Source: Psychrobacter fozii
GTDB taxonomy: Bacteria; Pseudomonadota; Gammaproteobacteria; Pseudomonadales; Moraxellaceae
DNA length: 64,000 nucleotides
Assembly (NCBI RefSeq): GCF_003217155.1
Contig: NZ_QJSU01000006.1
Span: 186,001-250,000, forward strand
Reading direction: 5' to 3'
Below, one piece after another: positions 56,306 to 64,000 of the stretch. Both the position numbers and the translations under genes were made by a program. A model generated the notes under the pieces. That model made no database searches and was not told the DNA's origin. It saw only the letters and a program-made list of their open reading frames with translations. How positions within the stretch are numbered: the first letter of the stretch is position 1; every line of letters begins with the position of its first letter.

Positions 56306-58243
56306 TTAATACAAATGTACCTTACCCATCCTTCCTTCACCACGTTCAGTTAGGTATTGCATCACTGGAGTGTTCAGCAATTTTGACTCTGCAACTGCCT
56401 TAGCTTGTACCAAGCGTTTTTGTTGGCGACGTTCAGGTGTTTTATCTTCAGCCATCATGACGCTACCATCAATTTTCAGGTCAATATCTGCATGAGTAAA
56501 CTGCTGTTGTAGCTTAGCTGCTAACTGTTGAAAGGTGGTTTGTAAGTGACGGCTATCTACACTGGTCACAAAAACTGCCTGACCATCACATAAGCCTGTC
56601 ATCATGCCTTGACGAGCAAGCGCCAGCTCATCTTGGGCCAATACATCTGCCTCACGAGCCGTCTGTAACCAATAATCCCATTTCTCTGGTGTCCACTCAC
56701 CCATCAGCTCTTGTGTCGGACAACGTAGTAAGGTACGAGGATCATCAATGTGTGAGGTTAACTGAGAATTATTTACGCCAGGCTCAACAACTGGTTCAGG
56801 CTCAACAACTGGTTCAGGCTCAACAACTGGTTCAGGCTCAACAACTGGTTCAGGCTCAACAACTGGTTCAGGCTCAACAACTGGTTCAGGCTCAACAACT
56901 GGTTCAGGCTCAACAACTGGTTCAGGCTCAACAACTGGTTCAGGCTGTGCTAGGTTTTCATCATAACTGATGCTTTGGAGATCATCATAATCTTGTGCTT
57001 GATAATCCACATCATATGACTGTAATGGCGGTGCTGAAGCTTCATGCTTGATAGCATCTGTAGACGGTATAGAAGCAACTGTTTCTAAAGCTGATATTTC
57101 TGTAGAGGATACCTCACTATCGTAAGTGTTGTTCAATACTTCATCGACTGGCAACGGACGAAAGGCCAGTAAACGTAGAATACACATCTCAAGCGCTTGC
57201 ATAGGTGTGCTAGCAAGCTTCACGCCTTCACGTGCTTGTACCACGATTTCATAGTAAAGTTGCAACACATCTGGACTAATATGCCTCGCCAGTACAGTAA
57301 TATTCTGTGCCTGTGCTTCATTTACATTGAGCGCGACTTCAGGTAATAACTGTGTCAATGCCAACTGGTGAAGTAGCTCAGCGAGCCCATCAAACATACT
57401 GGTGGCATCAACCATCTGTGCACGCATTTGCTCAATATGAGCAGCAACGGCAGACTTATCATGGTTATAAATATCTGTAATCAAGCTGACCAAATCAGCT
57501 GCATCAATCAGACCAAGCATCGCATTAACAGTGACATCATCTAACGCCCCTTGGCCAAAAGCGATCGCCTGATCTGTCAATGATAATGCATCACGCACTG
57601 AGCCTTTAGCCGCACTTGCCAACTGCCACAGTGCTGGCTGCGTATACCCAACTTGCTCTTGGGTAAGAATATTTGCCAAGTGTTCGCTCAGCAATGTCTG
57701 TGGTAGCGGACGCAGCACAAACTGTAAACAGCGTGAGATAATAGTGATTGGTAGCTTTTGTGGATCGGTCGTCGCTAGCAAAAACTTTACGTGCTCAGGC
57801 GGCTCTTCTAACGTCTTGAGGAGTGCATTAAAACTGTGCGTAGACAGCATATGCACTTCATCAATCAGATAAACCTTATAGCGACCTTGACTTGGCGCAT
57901 AGGGTACGTTATCAAGTAGCTCGCGTGTGTCTTCAACCTTAGTGCGAGACGCGGCATCAATTTCGATAAGATCAATAAAACGTCCTTGATCAATGGCCAC
58001 GCAATTATCACACACACCGCAAGGCGTACTGGTGATACCCATGTCACAATTCAAACACTTGGACAAAATACGCGCAATCGTCGTCTTACCCACACCGCGC
58101 GTCCCAGTAAAGAGATACGCATGATGCAGGCGATTATAATCAATCGCATTAATCAGCGCTTGCGAGACATGTGTTTGCCCAATCAACTCGTGAAAGTTTT
58201 TGGGACGATATTTTCGAGCTAAAACTTGATATTGCTGCGTCAT
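56306..58243 (-). CDS. dnaX: DNA polymerase III subunit tau/gamma
   Basis: 645 residues. AAA+ clamp-loader motor: [17 protein letters not shown], Walker [10 protein letters not shown] (48-56), a zinc module with Cys66, Cys75, Cys78 and Cys81, Walker [13 protein letters not shown] motif IISRCLQF and sensor 2 [15 protein letters not shown]. The middle region (about 380-490) is acidic and Pro/Glu/Val-rich, including nine EPEPVV-type hexapeptides from an 18-bp tandem repeat. The C-terminal domain ([20 protein letters not shown]) binds polymerase alpha in tau. Organises the replisome at the fork. I did not find an A6G-type frameshift signal for a short gamma product by eye. Confidence 0.96.
   Translation of the reverse strand: MTQQYQVLARKYRPKNFHELIGQTHVSQALINAIDYNRLHHAYLFTGTRGVGKTTIARILSKCLNCDMGITSTPCGVCDNCVAIDQGRFIDLIEIDAASRTKVEDTRELLDNVPYAPSQGRYKVYLIDEVHMLSTHSFNALLKTLEEPPEHVKFLLATTDPQKLPITIISRCLQFVLRPLPQTLLSEHLANILTQEQVGYTQPALWQLASAAKGSVRDALSLTDQAIAFGQGALDDVTVNAMLGLIDAADLVSLITDIYNHDKSAVAAHIEQMRAQMVDATSMFDGLAELLHQLALTQLLPEVALNVNEAQAQNITVLARHISPDVLQLYYEIVVQAREGVKLASTPMQALEMCILRLLAFRPLPVDEVLNNTYDSEVSSTEISALETVASIPSTDAIKHEASAPPLQSYDVDYQAQDYDDLQSISYDENLAQPEPVVEPEPVVEPEPVVEPEPVVEPEPVVEPEPVVEPEPVVEPEPVVEPEPVVEPGVNNSQLTSHIDDPRTLLRCPTQELMGEWTPEKWDYWLQTAREADVLAQDELALARQGMMTGLCDGQAVFVTSVDSRHLQTTFQQLAAKLQQQFTHADIDLKIDGSVMMAEDKTPERRQQKRLVQAKAVAESKLLNTPVMQYLTERGEGRMGKVHLY
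56781..56942. repeat. 18-bp tandem repeat, nine perfect copies, inside dnaX
   Basis: The unit GGCTCAACAACTGGTTCA occurs nine times head to tail with no mismatch that I can see. On the dnaX strand it encodes the hexapeptide EPEPVV. A unit of 18 bp keeps the frame, so slipped-strand changes would lengthen or shorten the tau linker without disrupting the protein. Confidence 0.95.
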
Positions 58244-58304
58244 AGTAAATGCCAGTATAGGTAATACAAGTAGTATAAATAGAGATAGCGAATTAGATTC
58301 AGAC

Positions 58305-58319
58305 TGAGGACACGCCCTA
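58305..58319. repeat. Dispersed TIR-like end (TGAGGACACGCCCTA)
   Basis: Identical to the right end of the 9497-9670 element including the TA flank. No partner end is nearby. It abuts directly the dispersed repeat beginning at 58318, sharing its TA. Confidence 0.6.
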
Positions 58320-58446
58320 GCGTCTGTTCACTGTAATGTGGATACCAGAAAGGCGAGTAAAGATACGACAAATTGTAACTCGTTTATCAAAGAAACAATG
58401 TCAGGCGAACCTGACACTTTCTTTGATAGAGATAAGGTTGGCTATA
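58318..58446. repeat. Dispersed repeat, second copy, at the 3' end of the 420-residue ORF
   Basis: 129 bp related to 28525-28632. It shares the left end up to GTGGATAC, then GAAAGGCGAGTAAAG and ACGACAAATTGTA, and a terminal GGCTATA. An inner palindrome TCAGGCGAACCTGA is specific to this copy. The TAG stop of the adjoining gene lies in its terminus. Confidence 0.65.
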
Positions 58447-59704
58447 ATTGCGCTTGAAGTTGTGCCAACCGTTCGTGTAAACGCTGAGTATTTACATCAA
58501 TAAATGCACCTGTTTGATGAAAAATATCTAAGTACACCTCAGTGTTTACGCTGTCTTCACAAGCTCTAAACTCTACGCCAATCAAAAACAGATCATCCAT
58601 CACTGGCGTTTGCATCTGAGCATTGAGATCCGATAACAAATCTTGATGAGACAAACGAACCTTCTCTGCACTCAACGAGCTACTATCATCTTGCGCATAA
58701 AACACCATAAGATAATGACGTCCAAAGATATGATAAGAGTGCTCATGACGAACATAACCATTCCAGCGTGAATCTTGGTCAACCATTCTATATGCTAGTA
58801 TTTTTTCTACTAGACAGGCATAGGTATACATCGACTCATCTGCCAAAATATCGACCTGCGCAGTAGGCAGTGATTGTCCCGCTTCACGATAACGCTTGAG
58901 CAAGCTATTGAATAGCTTATACCACATTCGAGTATTTCTTTGAATCTCAGCCATCAATGCATTGGCAAATTCTACCTGATTGGGTTCTACTGCTTTAAGT
59001 AAGCGTGGCTCGATTTGATCGATTAGCTCGCCATCAAGCAGCTGCTCTTGAACGCTAAGAGCCCTGTAGTGAAAATCAGGAGATTGTAAAAACAGTTTCA
59101 GGAGTGTCGATTCATTTTTGAACGATACAAAACTTGTCAATTGATCACGGTGAAAACTTAAAAACGTCGTCAGATCACTTGGTGTAGCCAATTGACTGAG
59201 TATCTTGGCAAAGTTTCGATGACTAAATATTTGCAAGACACTCTGTTCATCATCCAAGTCTAGAACACAATCTTCAGCAAAAAACTGACTGCCATATTCA
59301 TAATCAATAGTATAAGAGGATGATCCTGATTTATCGTCTTGATGATTGATAGAGAGTGAGGTTAAGCCAACAAAATAAACGGCTTTTTGATCTGTCGCTA
59401 TGTCACCATCAGCCATCAACTTATCGTTTTTCTGATAAAGCTGAGTGTGACGTTTGATTAATTTATTAACAATCTCTTTTTTCCACTCGCGAACTTTGTC
59501 ACTATCAACATCTTGCTTATTCGCTTCCGTTGTCACATCATTGACAACCAAGTAGATAATGGCGCTAGAAAACTCAAAAACAAAATCATAACCCTGAAAA
59601 TTATCAGAGTCAGCGATTTTGTCATCAGGCAACTCATACAATGATAAAAAACATTGCTGAATCATTTTTTGCCAAAGCGAAGGTAATGCTTGCTGAATAT
59701 CCAT
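58442..59704 (-). CDS. Unrecognised protein, 420 residues
   Basis: I do not recognise a family. The protein is acidic and soluble-looking with no signal peptide or membrane span. Notable segments are DIQQALPSLWQKMIQQCFLSL at the start, a central helical part (LLKLFLQSPDFHYRAL; VEPNQVEFANALMAEIQRNT) and a C-terminal part ending VNTQRLHERLAQLQAQL. It has three close His residues in RHEHSYHIFGRHYLMVFY but no defined metal motif. No frame disruption is seen. It sits between lysS and dnaX on the same strand, with about 115 bp to lysS and 200 bp of repeat DNA to dnaX. Its TAG stop is supplied by a dispersed repeat. Confidence 0.75.
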   Translation of the reverse strand: MDIQQALPSLWQKMIQQCFLSLYELPDDKIADSDNFQGYDFVFEFSSAIIYLVVNDVTTEANKQDVDSDKVREWKKEIVNKLIKRHTQLYQKNDKLMADGDIATDQKAVYFVGLTSLSINHQDDKSGSSSYTIDYEYGSQFFAEDCVLDLDDEQSVLQIFSHRNFAKILSQLATPSDLTTFLSFHRDQLTSFVSFKNESTLLKLFLQSPDFHYRALSVQEQLLDGELIDQIEPRLLKAVEPNQVEFANALMAEIQRNTRMWYKLFNSLLKRYREAGQSLPTAQVDILADESMYTYACLVEKILAYRMVDQDSRWNGYVRHEHSYHIFGRHYLMVFYAQDDSSSLSAEKVRLSHQDLLSDLNAQMQTPVMDDLFLIGVEFRACEDSVNTEVYLDIFHQTGAFIDVNTQRLHERLAQLQAQL

Positions 59705-59729
59705 AACGTCCCTATAAATGAATTTTCAT

Positions 59730-59775
59730 AAAAAAGCTTACACCCGTTTCATTGAAAGAAGTAAAAGCTTTTTAT
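59730..59775 (-). terminator. Weak terminator-like hairpin after lysS
   Basis: AAAAAGCTTAC and GTAAAAGCTTTTT can pair around a long loop, with a T tail on the minus strand. The large loop makes this uncertain. Confidence 0.4.
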
Positions 59776-59819
59776 ATTTAGTTGAATATCATTGCGGATT
59801 ACTAGCAAGCAAATCCACT

Positions 59820-61367
59820 TTAGCCTTCGTGCTTGCGGCGCATGTGTGGGAACAAAATCACATCACGGATACTAGCAGAGTCTGTCAATAGCATGACTAA
59901 ACGGTCAATACCAATACCTTCGCCTGCGGTTGGTGGCAAACCGTAAGATAAGGCTTCAATGTACTCTTCATCGAAATGCATGGCTTCATCATCGCCCGCG
60001 TCTTTTTCAGCAACCTGACCGCGGAAGCGCTCGGCTTGGTCAGCAGGGTCATTAAGCTCACTAAAGCCGTTGGCCAGTTCACGACCACCGACAAATAATT
60101 CAAAACGATCAGTAATCTCAGGATTATCATCACTACGGCGCGCTAGTGGTGAGGTCTCAGCTGGATATTCAGTGATAAACGTTGGTTGGCGTAATTGATG
60201 CTCAGCAGTTTCTTCAAAGATAATCGTTTGCAATTTACCCACACCAAAACCGTCTTTTACTTGCTGCTTAAGTACCGTTGAGGCGTACTCTGCTAGATAT
60301 TCACGATCATTGATGCGCGCCATATCGAAGTTTTCTGCATATTTTGCAATCGCATTAGACATAGACAAACGTTCAAACGGTGCTTTTAGGCTAATGGCTT
60401 CTTCTTGATAGGTGATTTCAGTGGTATCTAATATATCCAATGCCAATTCGTTAAATAAACGCTCAGTCAAATCCATCAAATCATGATAATCAGCATAAGC
60501 CTGATAAAACTCAATCATGGTAAATTCAGGATTGTGGCGAGTAGAGACACCTTCGTTACGGAAGCTACGGTTAATCTCAAATACTCTCTCAAAACCACCA
60601 ACAACCAAACGCTTTAAGTAAAGCTCAGGCGCAATACGTAGATACAGTGGCATATCTAACGCATTATGATGAGTCTCAAATGGACGCGCAACAGCACCAC
60701 CTGGAATAGGATGCATCATTGGCGTTTCAACTTCCATGAAGCGCTCATTCAACATAAACTTGCGAATACCGCTAACGACCTGACTACGGATCATGAACGT
60801 GTCACGAGTCGTCTCATTGGTCATCAAATCAAGGTGGCGATTGCGATAGCGAGCTTCTACGTCAGCTAAACCATGAAACTTGTTCGGCATTGGGCGTAGT
60901 GATTTAGTGAGAAGGTTGAACTCCTCAATATGTACGTATAAATCACCTTTACCCGAGCGACCGATGTAGCCAGAGATACCAACGATATCACCCAAATCTA
61001 ATGATTTGATAGAAGCAAGTGTCTCTGGATCCAACTCTTTGCGTGCAACATACAGCTGGATGCGACCCGTCATGTCTTGAATGACAATAAATGAGCCACG
61101 ATTGAGCATCACACGCCCAGCAATATTAACCTGAGTCTTGTCACCATTCGCGGCTTTTTCTTCAATCTCTTGCTTAGAGATGCCATCAAAATCAGCTTGT
61201 AAGTCTTTAGCATAATCAGTGCGTTTAAACTGATTGGGATAAGGCTGTTTACCAGAAGCCGTAATATCATCTAATTTGGCCTGTAATTGAGCAATCAGCT
61301 CATTGGCTTCTTCTAGTGTTGGGGCTTGTTCTTCTTGGGCTTGATTATTCTGGTTTTGCTTTGACAT
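59820..61367 (-). CDS. lysS: Lysyl-tRNA synthetase, class II
   Basis: 515 residues. The N-terminal OB-fold anticodon-binding domain ([28 protein letters not shown]) precedes the class II core: motif 1 region [22 protein letters not shown], motif 2 [23 protein letters not shown] and motif 3 [25 protein letters not shown] Gln/Asn/Glu-rich N-terminal extension precedes the fold. Charges tRNA-Lys in the cytoplasm. Normal length; prfA lies upstream on the same strand, 190 bp away, and they may be separate units. Confidence 0.97.
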   Translation of the reverse strand: MSKQNQNNQAQEEQAPTLEEANELIAQLQAKLDDITASGKQPYPNQFKRTDYAKDLQADFDGISKQEIEEKAANGDKTQVNIAGRVMLNRGSFIVIQDMTGRIQLYVARKELDPETLASIKSLDLGDIVGISGYIGRSGKGDLYVHIEEFNLLTKSLRPMPNKFHGLADVEARYRNRHLDLMTNETTRDTFMIRSQVVSGIRKFMLNERFMEVETPMMHPIPGGAVARPFETHHNALDMPLYLRIAPELYLKRLVVGGFERVFEINRSFRNEGVSTRHNPEFTMIEFYQAYADYHDLMDLTERLFNELALDILDTTEITYQEEAISLKAPFERLSMSNAIAKYAENFDMARINDREYLAEYASTVLKQQVKDGFGVGKLQTIIFEETAEHQLRQPTFITEYPAETSPLARRSDDNPEITDRFELFVGGRELANGFSELNDPADQAERFRGQVAEKDAGDDEAMHFDEEYIEALSYGLPPTAGEGIGIDRLVMLLTDSASIRDVILFPHMRRKHEG

Positions 61368-61559
61368 AACACTCTCAAATTTTGATAAGTTAAATTGTAG
61401 ATTTGGAAAATTATATGGTTAATCTATACACCACAACCCTCTTGCTACACTGCTTTTAGCAATCTGACGATAACCACAAGGTTTATCGTTAGCAGCATAG
61501 GTTTCAATTAAGTTTTGTCTACTGACTTTATAGTTATCTCTTTACTTACTACTAAAGTC

Positions 61560-62654
61560 CTATTGATCACCACCGCCGATACTTGCCATCAAGTCAGCCT
61601 GATGCTCACGTAACAATGCATCAAGAATCTCATCCAAGTCGCCTTCCATAATAGAGTCGAGCTTGTACAAGGTAAGGTTGATACGGTGATCGGTCATGCG
61701 ACCTTGTGGAAAGTTATAAGTACGAATACGCTCTGAGCGATCACCACTACCGACCAGATCACGACGTATAGAGTCAGCCACATCGACCTGCGCTTGCACT
61801 TTGGCTTGTTGGATTTTTGAGACCAGCATCTTCATAGCATGCGCACGGTTTTTGTGCTGGCTACGCTCTTGCTGACACTCTACCACGGTACCCGTTGGAA
61901 TGTGGGTTAAACGTACGGCTGAGTCAGTGGTGTTAACGTGCTGACCACCTGCACCACTTGAGCGGAAAGTATCCATTTTTATGTCAGCAGGATTGATATC
62001 GACGGTATCATCAATCTCAACTTCTGGCATGACCGCAACCGTACAAGCTGATGTGTGAACACGACCTTGGCTCTCAGTTTCAGGGACACGCTGTACGCGG
62101 TGAGCACCTGATTCAAACTTTAGGCGACCATATACACTATTGCCTGATACACGCGTGATGATTTCTTTATAACCACCATGCTCACCCTCATTGGCTGATA
62201 GCACTTCCACCGTCCAACCTTGAGTTTGAGCGTACTTTTGATACATACGGAACAAATCACCAGAGAAAATCGCTGCTTCATCACCGCCTGTACCAGCTCG
62301 AATCTCCAAAAATGCTGGCACTTTGTCATTAGGATCTTTTGGTAGCATCATGACATTGAGTGCTTCTTCCATCTCTACGATGGTATCACGCGCGTTATCA
62401 ATTTCTTCTTGCATCATCTCTTTCATGTCAGGATCTGAAGCATCGGCCAGCATAGCTTCTGCATCGGCCTGATCCGTTTCCGCCCCTACATAGTTCTGCC
62501 ATAAAGTAGTGATATCCATCAAGTCGCTGTGCTCGACAGACAATTCACGGAATTTATTATTATCGCTGATGACACTAGGGTCTGATAATAAGGCGGTGAC
62601 CTCTTCATAACGGTCTACCATCTGGTCTAAACGCAGGCGTAAGGATTCTTTCAT
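61560..62654 (-). CDS. prfA: Peptide chain release factor 1
   Basis: 364 residues. The class-specific tripeptide position reads P-E-T ([15 protein letters not shown]), the PxT form of RF1 that recognises UAA and UAG. The catalytic GGQ is in [17 protein letters not shown], its Gln being the PrmC methylation site. Domain 1 coiled coils occupy the first 100 residues. Hydrolyses peptidyl-tRNA at the ribosome. hemA/prmC neighbours typical of enterics are absent. Confidence 0.97.
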   Translation of the reverse strand: MKESLRLRLDQMVDRYEEVTALLSDPSVISDNNKFRELSVEHSDLMDITTLWQNYVGAETDQADAEAMLADASDPDMKEMMQEEIDNARDTIVEMEEALNVMMLPKDPNDKVPAFLEIRAGTGGDEAAIFSGDLFRMYQKYAQTQGWTVEVLSANEGEHGGYKEIITRVSGNSVYGRLKFESGAHRVQRVPETESQGRVHTSACTVAVMPEVEIDDTVDINPADIKMDTFRSSGAGGQHVNTTDSAVRLTHIPTGTVVECQQERSQHKNRAHAMKMLVSKIQQAKVQAQVDVADSIRRDLVGSGDRSERIRTYNFPQGRMTDHRINLTLYKLDSIMEGDLDEILDALLREHQADLMASIGGGDQ

Positions 62655-62855
62655 AAAAGGACTTTTAATTGGATAAGAGGAATAAGATCGTGATTATAGC
62701 AAATTTTTCACCGTAAATTAAAACCTCTGAGTAATCTTGTCGTTATTCTAAGCAATCTAGCCATTATATTGCTCAACATCCTCACTTATTCCGTAATACC
62801 ATCACTTTGTTCCGTTATTCAAGTTTTGTAAGACGTATATCAAAAAATTCGGACA

Positions 62856-62889
62856 AAAAAATAGCCAAGATTGCTCTTAGCTATTTTTA
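62856..62889 (-). terminator. Terminator of the FabH-like gene
   Basis: AAAAATAGC ... GCTATTTTT with inner pairs; the minus strand ends in TTTTTTTG. It is about 30 bp after the stop. Confidence 0.8.
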
Positions 62890-62917
62890 TCGTCACAACA
62901 GTTATCTAATGACAGTA

Positions 62918-64000
62918 TTAAACCTTACGAACCAATACTGAACCAATAGAATAACCGGCACCGAATGAGCAAATAACACCCAAATCACCTGATGCTAGTT
63001 TGTCTTTGTAGCGATGGAATACAATCATTGGACTGGCTGAACTGGTATTGGCAAACTCAGCGATGACGCTCGGCACGATGGCTTTATCAGCTTCTTTACC
63101 GACGACCGTACGTAGGATTAAATCCAGCATATTAGCATTGGCTTGATGTAACCACATCATCTTCACATCACTGGCTTGTAATTCGTTTTCAGTCAAATGC
63201 TCAGTGATAACCTCTGATACTTTCGGACAGACTTCACGGAATACTTTGCGACCATTTTGAAGGAACAGCTTGTCCGTCACTGGTGCTTTGATATCTGGGT
63301 ACATTTCAGTCTGTGCAGCTAAATACTCTGAGCGATCCATGAAGCCATATTCGTTTTTGATGTTGGTCGAAAACTGTGTAAATAGCTTAGAGTTTAGAAT
63401 CTCATAACCTTTTGGCGTATCTAGGTCTTCAACGATAGATGCTGTTGCGACATCACCAAAGATGAAGTGGCTGTCACGGTTACGCCAGTTCAGATGCGCT
63501 GAGGTAATCTCAACGTTGACCACGGCGATACGCTTGGCCAGACCAGAAACGATAGAACCATGCGCTTGTGATAGACCAAACGTCGCTGCACTACACGCAA
63601 CATTCATATCATAAGCAAAACCGCCAATCATACCAATCTCATTTTGAATCTCGATGGCGACTGCTGGGTAAGTACGCTGAAAGTTTGAGCAAGCAAGGAT
63701 AATACCATCCAAGTCATTGGCTTCTAATCCAGCATCCGCCAATGCATCTCTTAATGCAGCGGCACCCATTTCTGCCATAACAGACAGCTCTTCACCCAAA
63801 TTGCGATAAGCAATCACTGGCGCCATGATTTCAGGATTCAAAATACCGTCTTTTTCCATCACATAACGTGATTTGATGCCAGACACTTTTTCGATAAATG
63901 CGGCTGATGAAGGCTCGAGCGCCGTAACCGTCTCTGCAGCTATCTCATCAGCATGCTCTGTATTATAATTTTCAACATACTGGTTAAATGACTCAACTAA
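62918..64000 (-). CDS. 3-oxoacyl-ACP synthase III family protein (5' partial)
   Basis: 360 residues visible. The frame remains open to the right edge with codons reading LVESFNQYVENYNTEHAD, so the GTG at 63886 is internal and the true start is outside. A thiolase-fold KAS III: LDGIILACSNFQRTYP, the catalytic Cys in NVACSAATFGLS, His in WLHQANANMLD and Asn in FANTSSASP, giving a complete Cys-His-Asn triad. It condenses an acyl-CoA or acyl-ACP starter with malonyl-ACP. The N-terminal extension is longer than in E. coli FabH, so it may be a second KAS III (FabY- or FabH2-like). No fab genes are visible nearby. Confidence 0.9.
   Translation of the reverse strand, partial: LVESFNQYVENYNTEHADEIAAETVTALEPSSAAFIEKVSGIKSRYVMEKDGILNPEIMAPVIAYRNLGEELSVMAEMGAAALRDALADAGLEANDLDGIILACSNFQRTYPAVAIEIQNEIGMIGGFAYDMNVACSAATFGLSQAHGSIVSGLAKRIAVVNVEITSAHLNWRNRDSHFIFGDVATASIVEDLDTPKGYEILNSKLFTQFSTNIKNEYGFMDRSEYLAAQTEMYPDIKAPVTDKLFLQNGRKVFREVCPKVSEVITEHLTENELQASDVKMMWLHQANANMLDLILRTVVGKEADKAIVPSVIAEFANTSSASPMIVFHRYKDKLASGDLGVICSFGAGYSIGSVLVRKV

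Noticed and set aside
56689-56970. 93-residue plus-strand frame of repeated QAQQLV units
   Set aside because: It is the antisense of the 18-bp tandem repeat in dnaX.
62918-63886. GTG at 63886 as start of the FabH-like gene
   Set aside because: The frame is open to the window edge and the upstream residues look like normal protein, so the gene is cut by the edge.
1-64000. CRISPR arrays, tRNA or rRNA genes
   Set aside because: No regularly spaced direct repeats, tRNA cloverleaf or rRNA segments were noticed; the only tandem array is the coding repeat in dnaX.

Overview
The window looks like a chromosomal segment of a gammaproteobacterium of the Moraxellaceae, most probably Psychrobacter. I infer this from the moderately low G+C by eye, the gene families and their order, and AT-rich spacers carrying short dispersed inverted repeats. 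No database search was possible. Coding density is high, no rRNA or tRNA gene was seen, and both edges cut genes: a giant HEAT-repeat gene on the left and a FabH-like ketoacyl synthase on the right.

Region 1 (1-9750) is the most unusual part. It is a tight three-gene operon encoding a HEAT/ARM-repeat protein (at least 1922 residues), a winged-helix plus SWIM zinc-finger protein, and a reverse transcriptase with retron hallmarks (NAxxH, YADD and VTG motifs). From memory this matches the rare retron class with ARM and WH-SWIM partners (type XIII). No non-coding RNA (msr-msd) fits between the genes. The only structured spacer is just downstream (9485-9703), where nested inverted repeats coincide with a MITE-like element.

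Region 2 (9750-22800) holds a short UvrA paralog, a DUF819 membrane protein, an RG-tailed DEAD-box helicase with a long leader, a DUF1176 exported protein, a YghU-type GST and a DHA2-family MFS exporter. It ends in an iron-storage locus with two complementary bacterioferritin subunits, the ferredoxin Bfd under a Fur-box promoter, and an ArsR-type regulator.

Region 3 (22900-33300) is an assimilatory sulfate cluster: cysA (short), cysW, cysT, two sulfate-binding lipoproteins, sat, then divergently cysI, a DUF934 gene and cysH. cysG at 36.5 kb supplies the siroheme that CysI needs. Together they take sulfate from the periplasm to sulfide.

Region 4 (33300-64000) is mostly housekeeping: DUF817 membrane protein, acyltransferase, small lipoprotein, cysG, sbcD-sbcC, the large NAD-glutamate dehydrogenase, purD, an ABC1 kinase, a TrmB-like methyltransferase, yacG, argD, a LysR regulator, dnaX with an in-frame 18-bp tandem repeat, an unrecognised 420-residue protein, lysS, prfA and a FabH-like gene.

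Two dispersed repeat families recur at gene 3' ends. One is a TA-flanked end with core GGGCGTGTCC, seen at 9.5/9.67, 20.4, 21.05, 33.3 and 58.3 kb. The other is a roughly 110-130 bp inverted-repeat element (28.5 and 58.3 kb) whose terminal bases supply the TAG stop codon of the adjoining gene.
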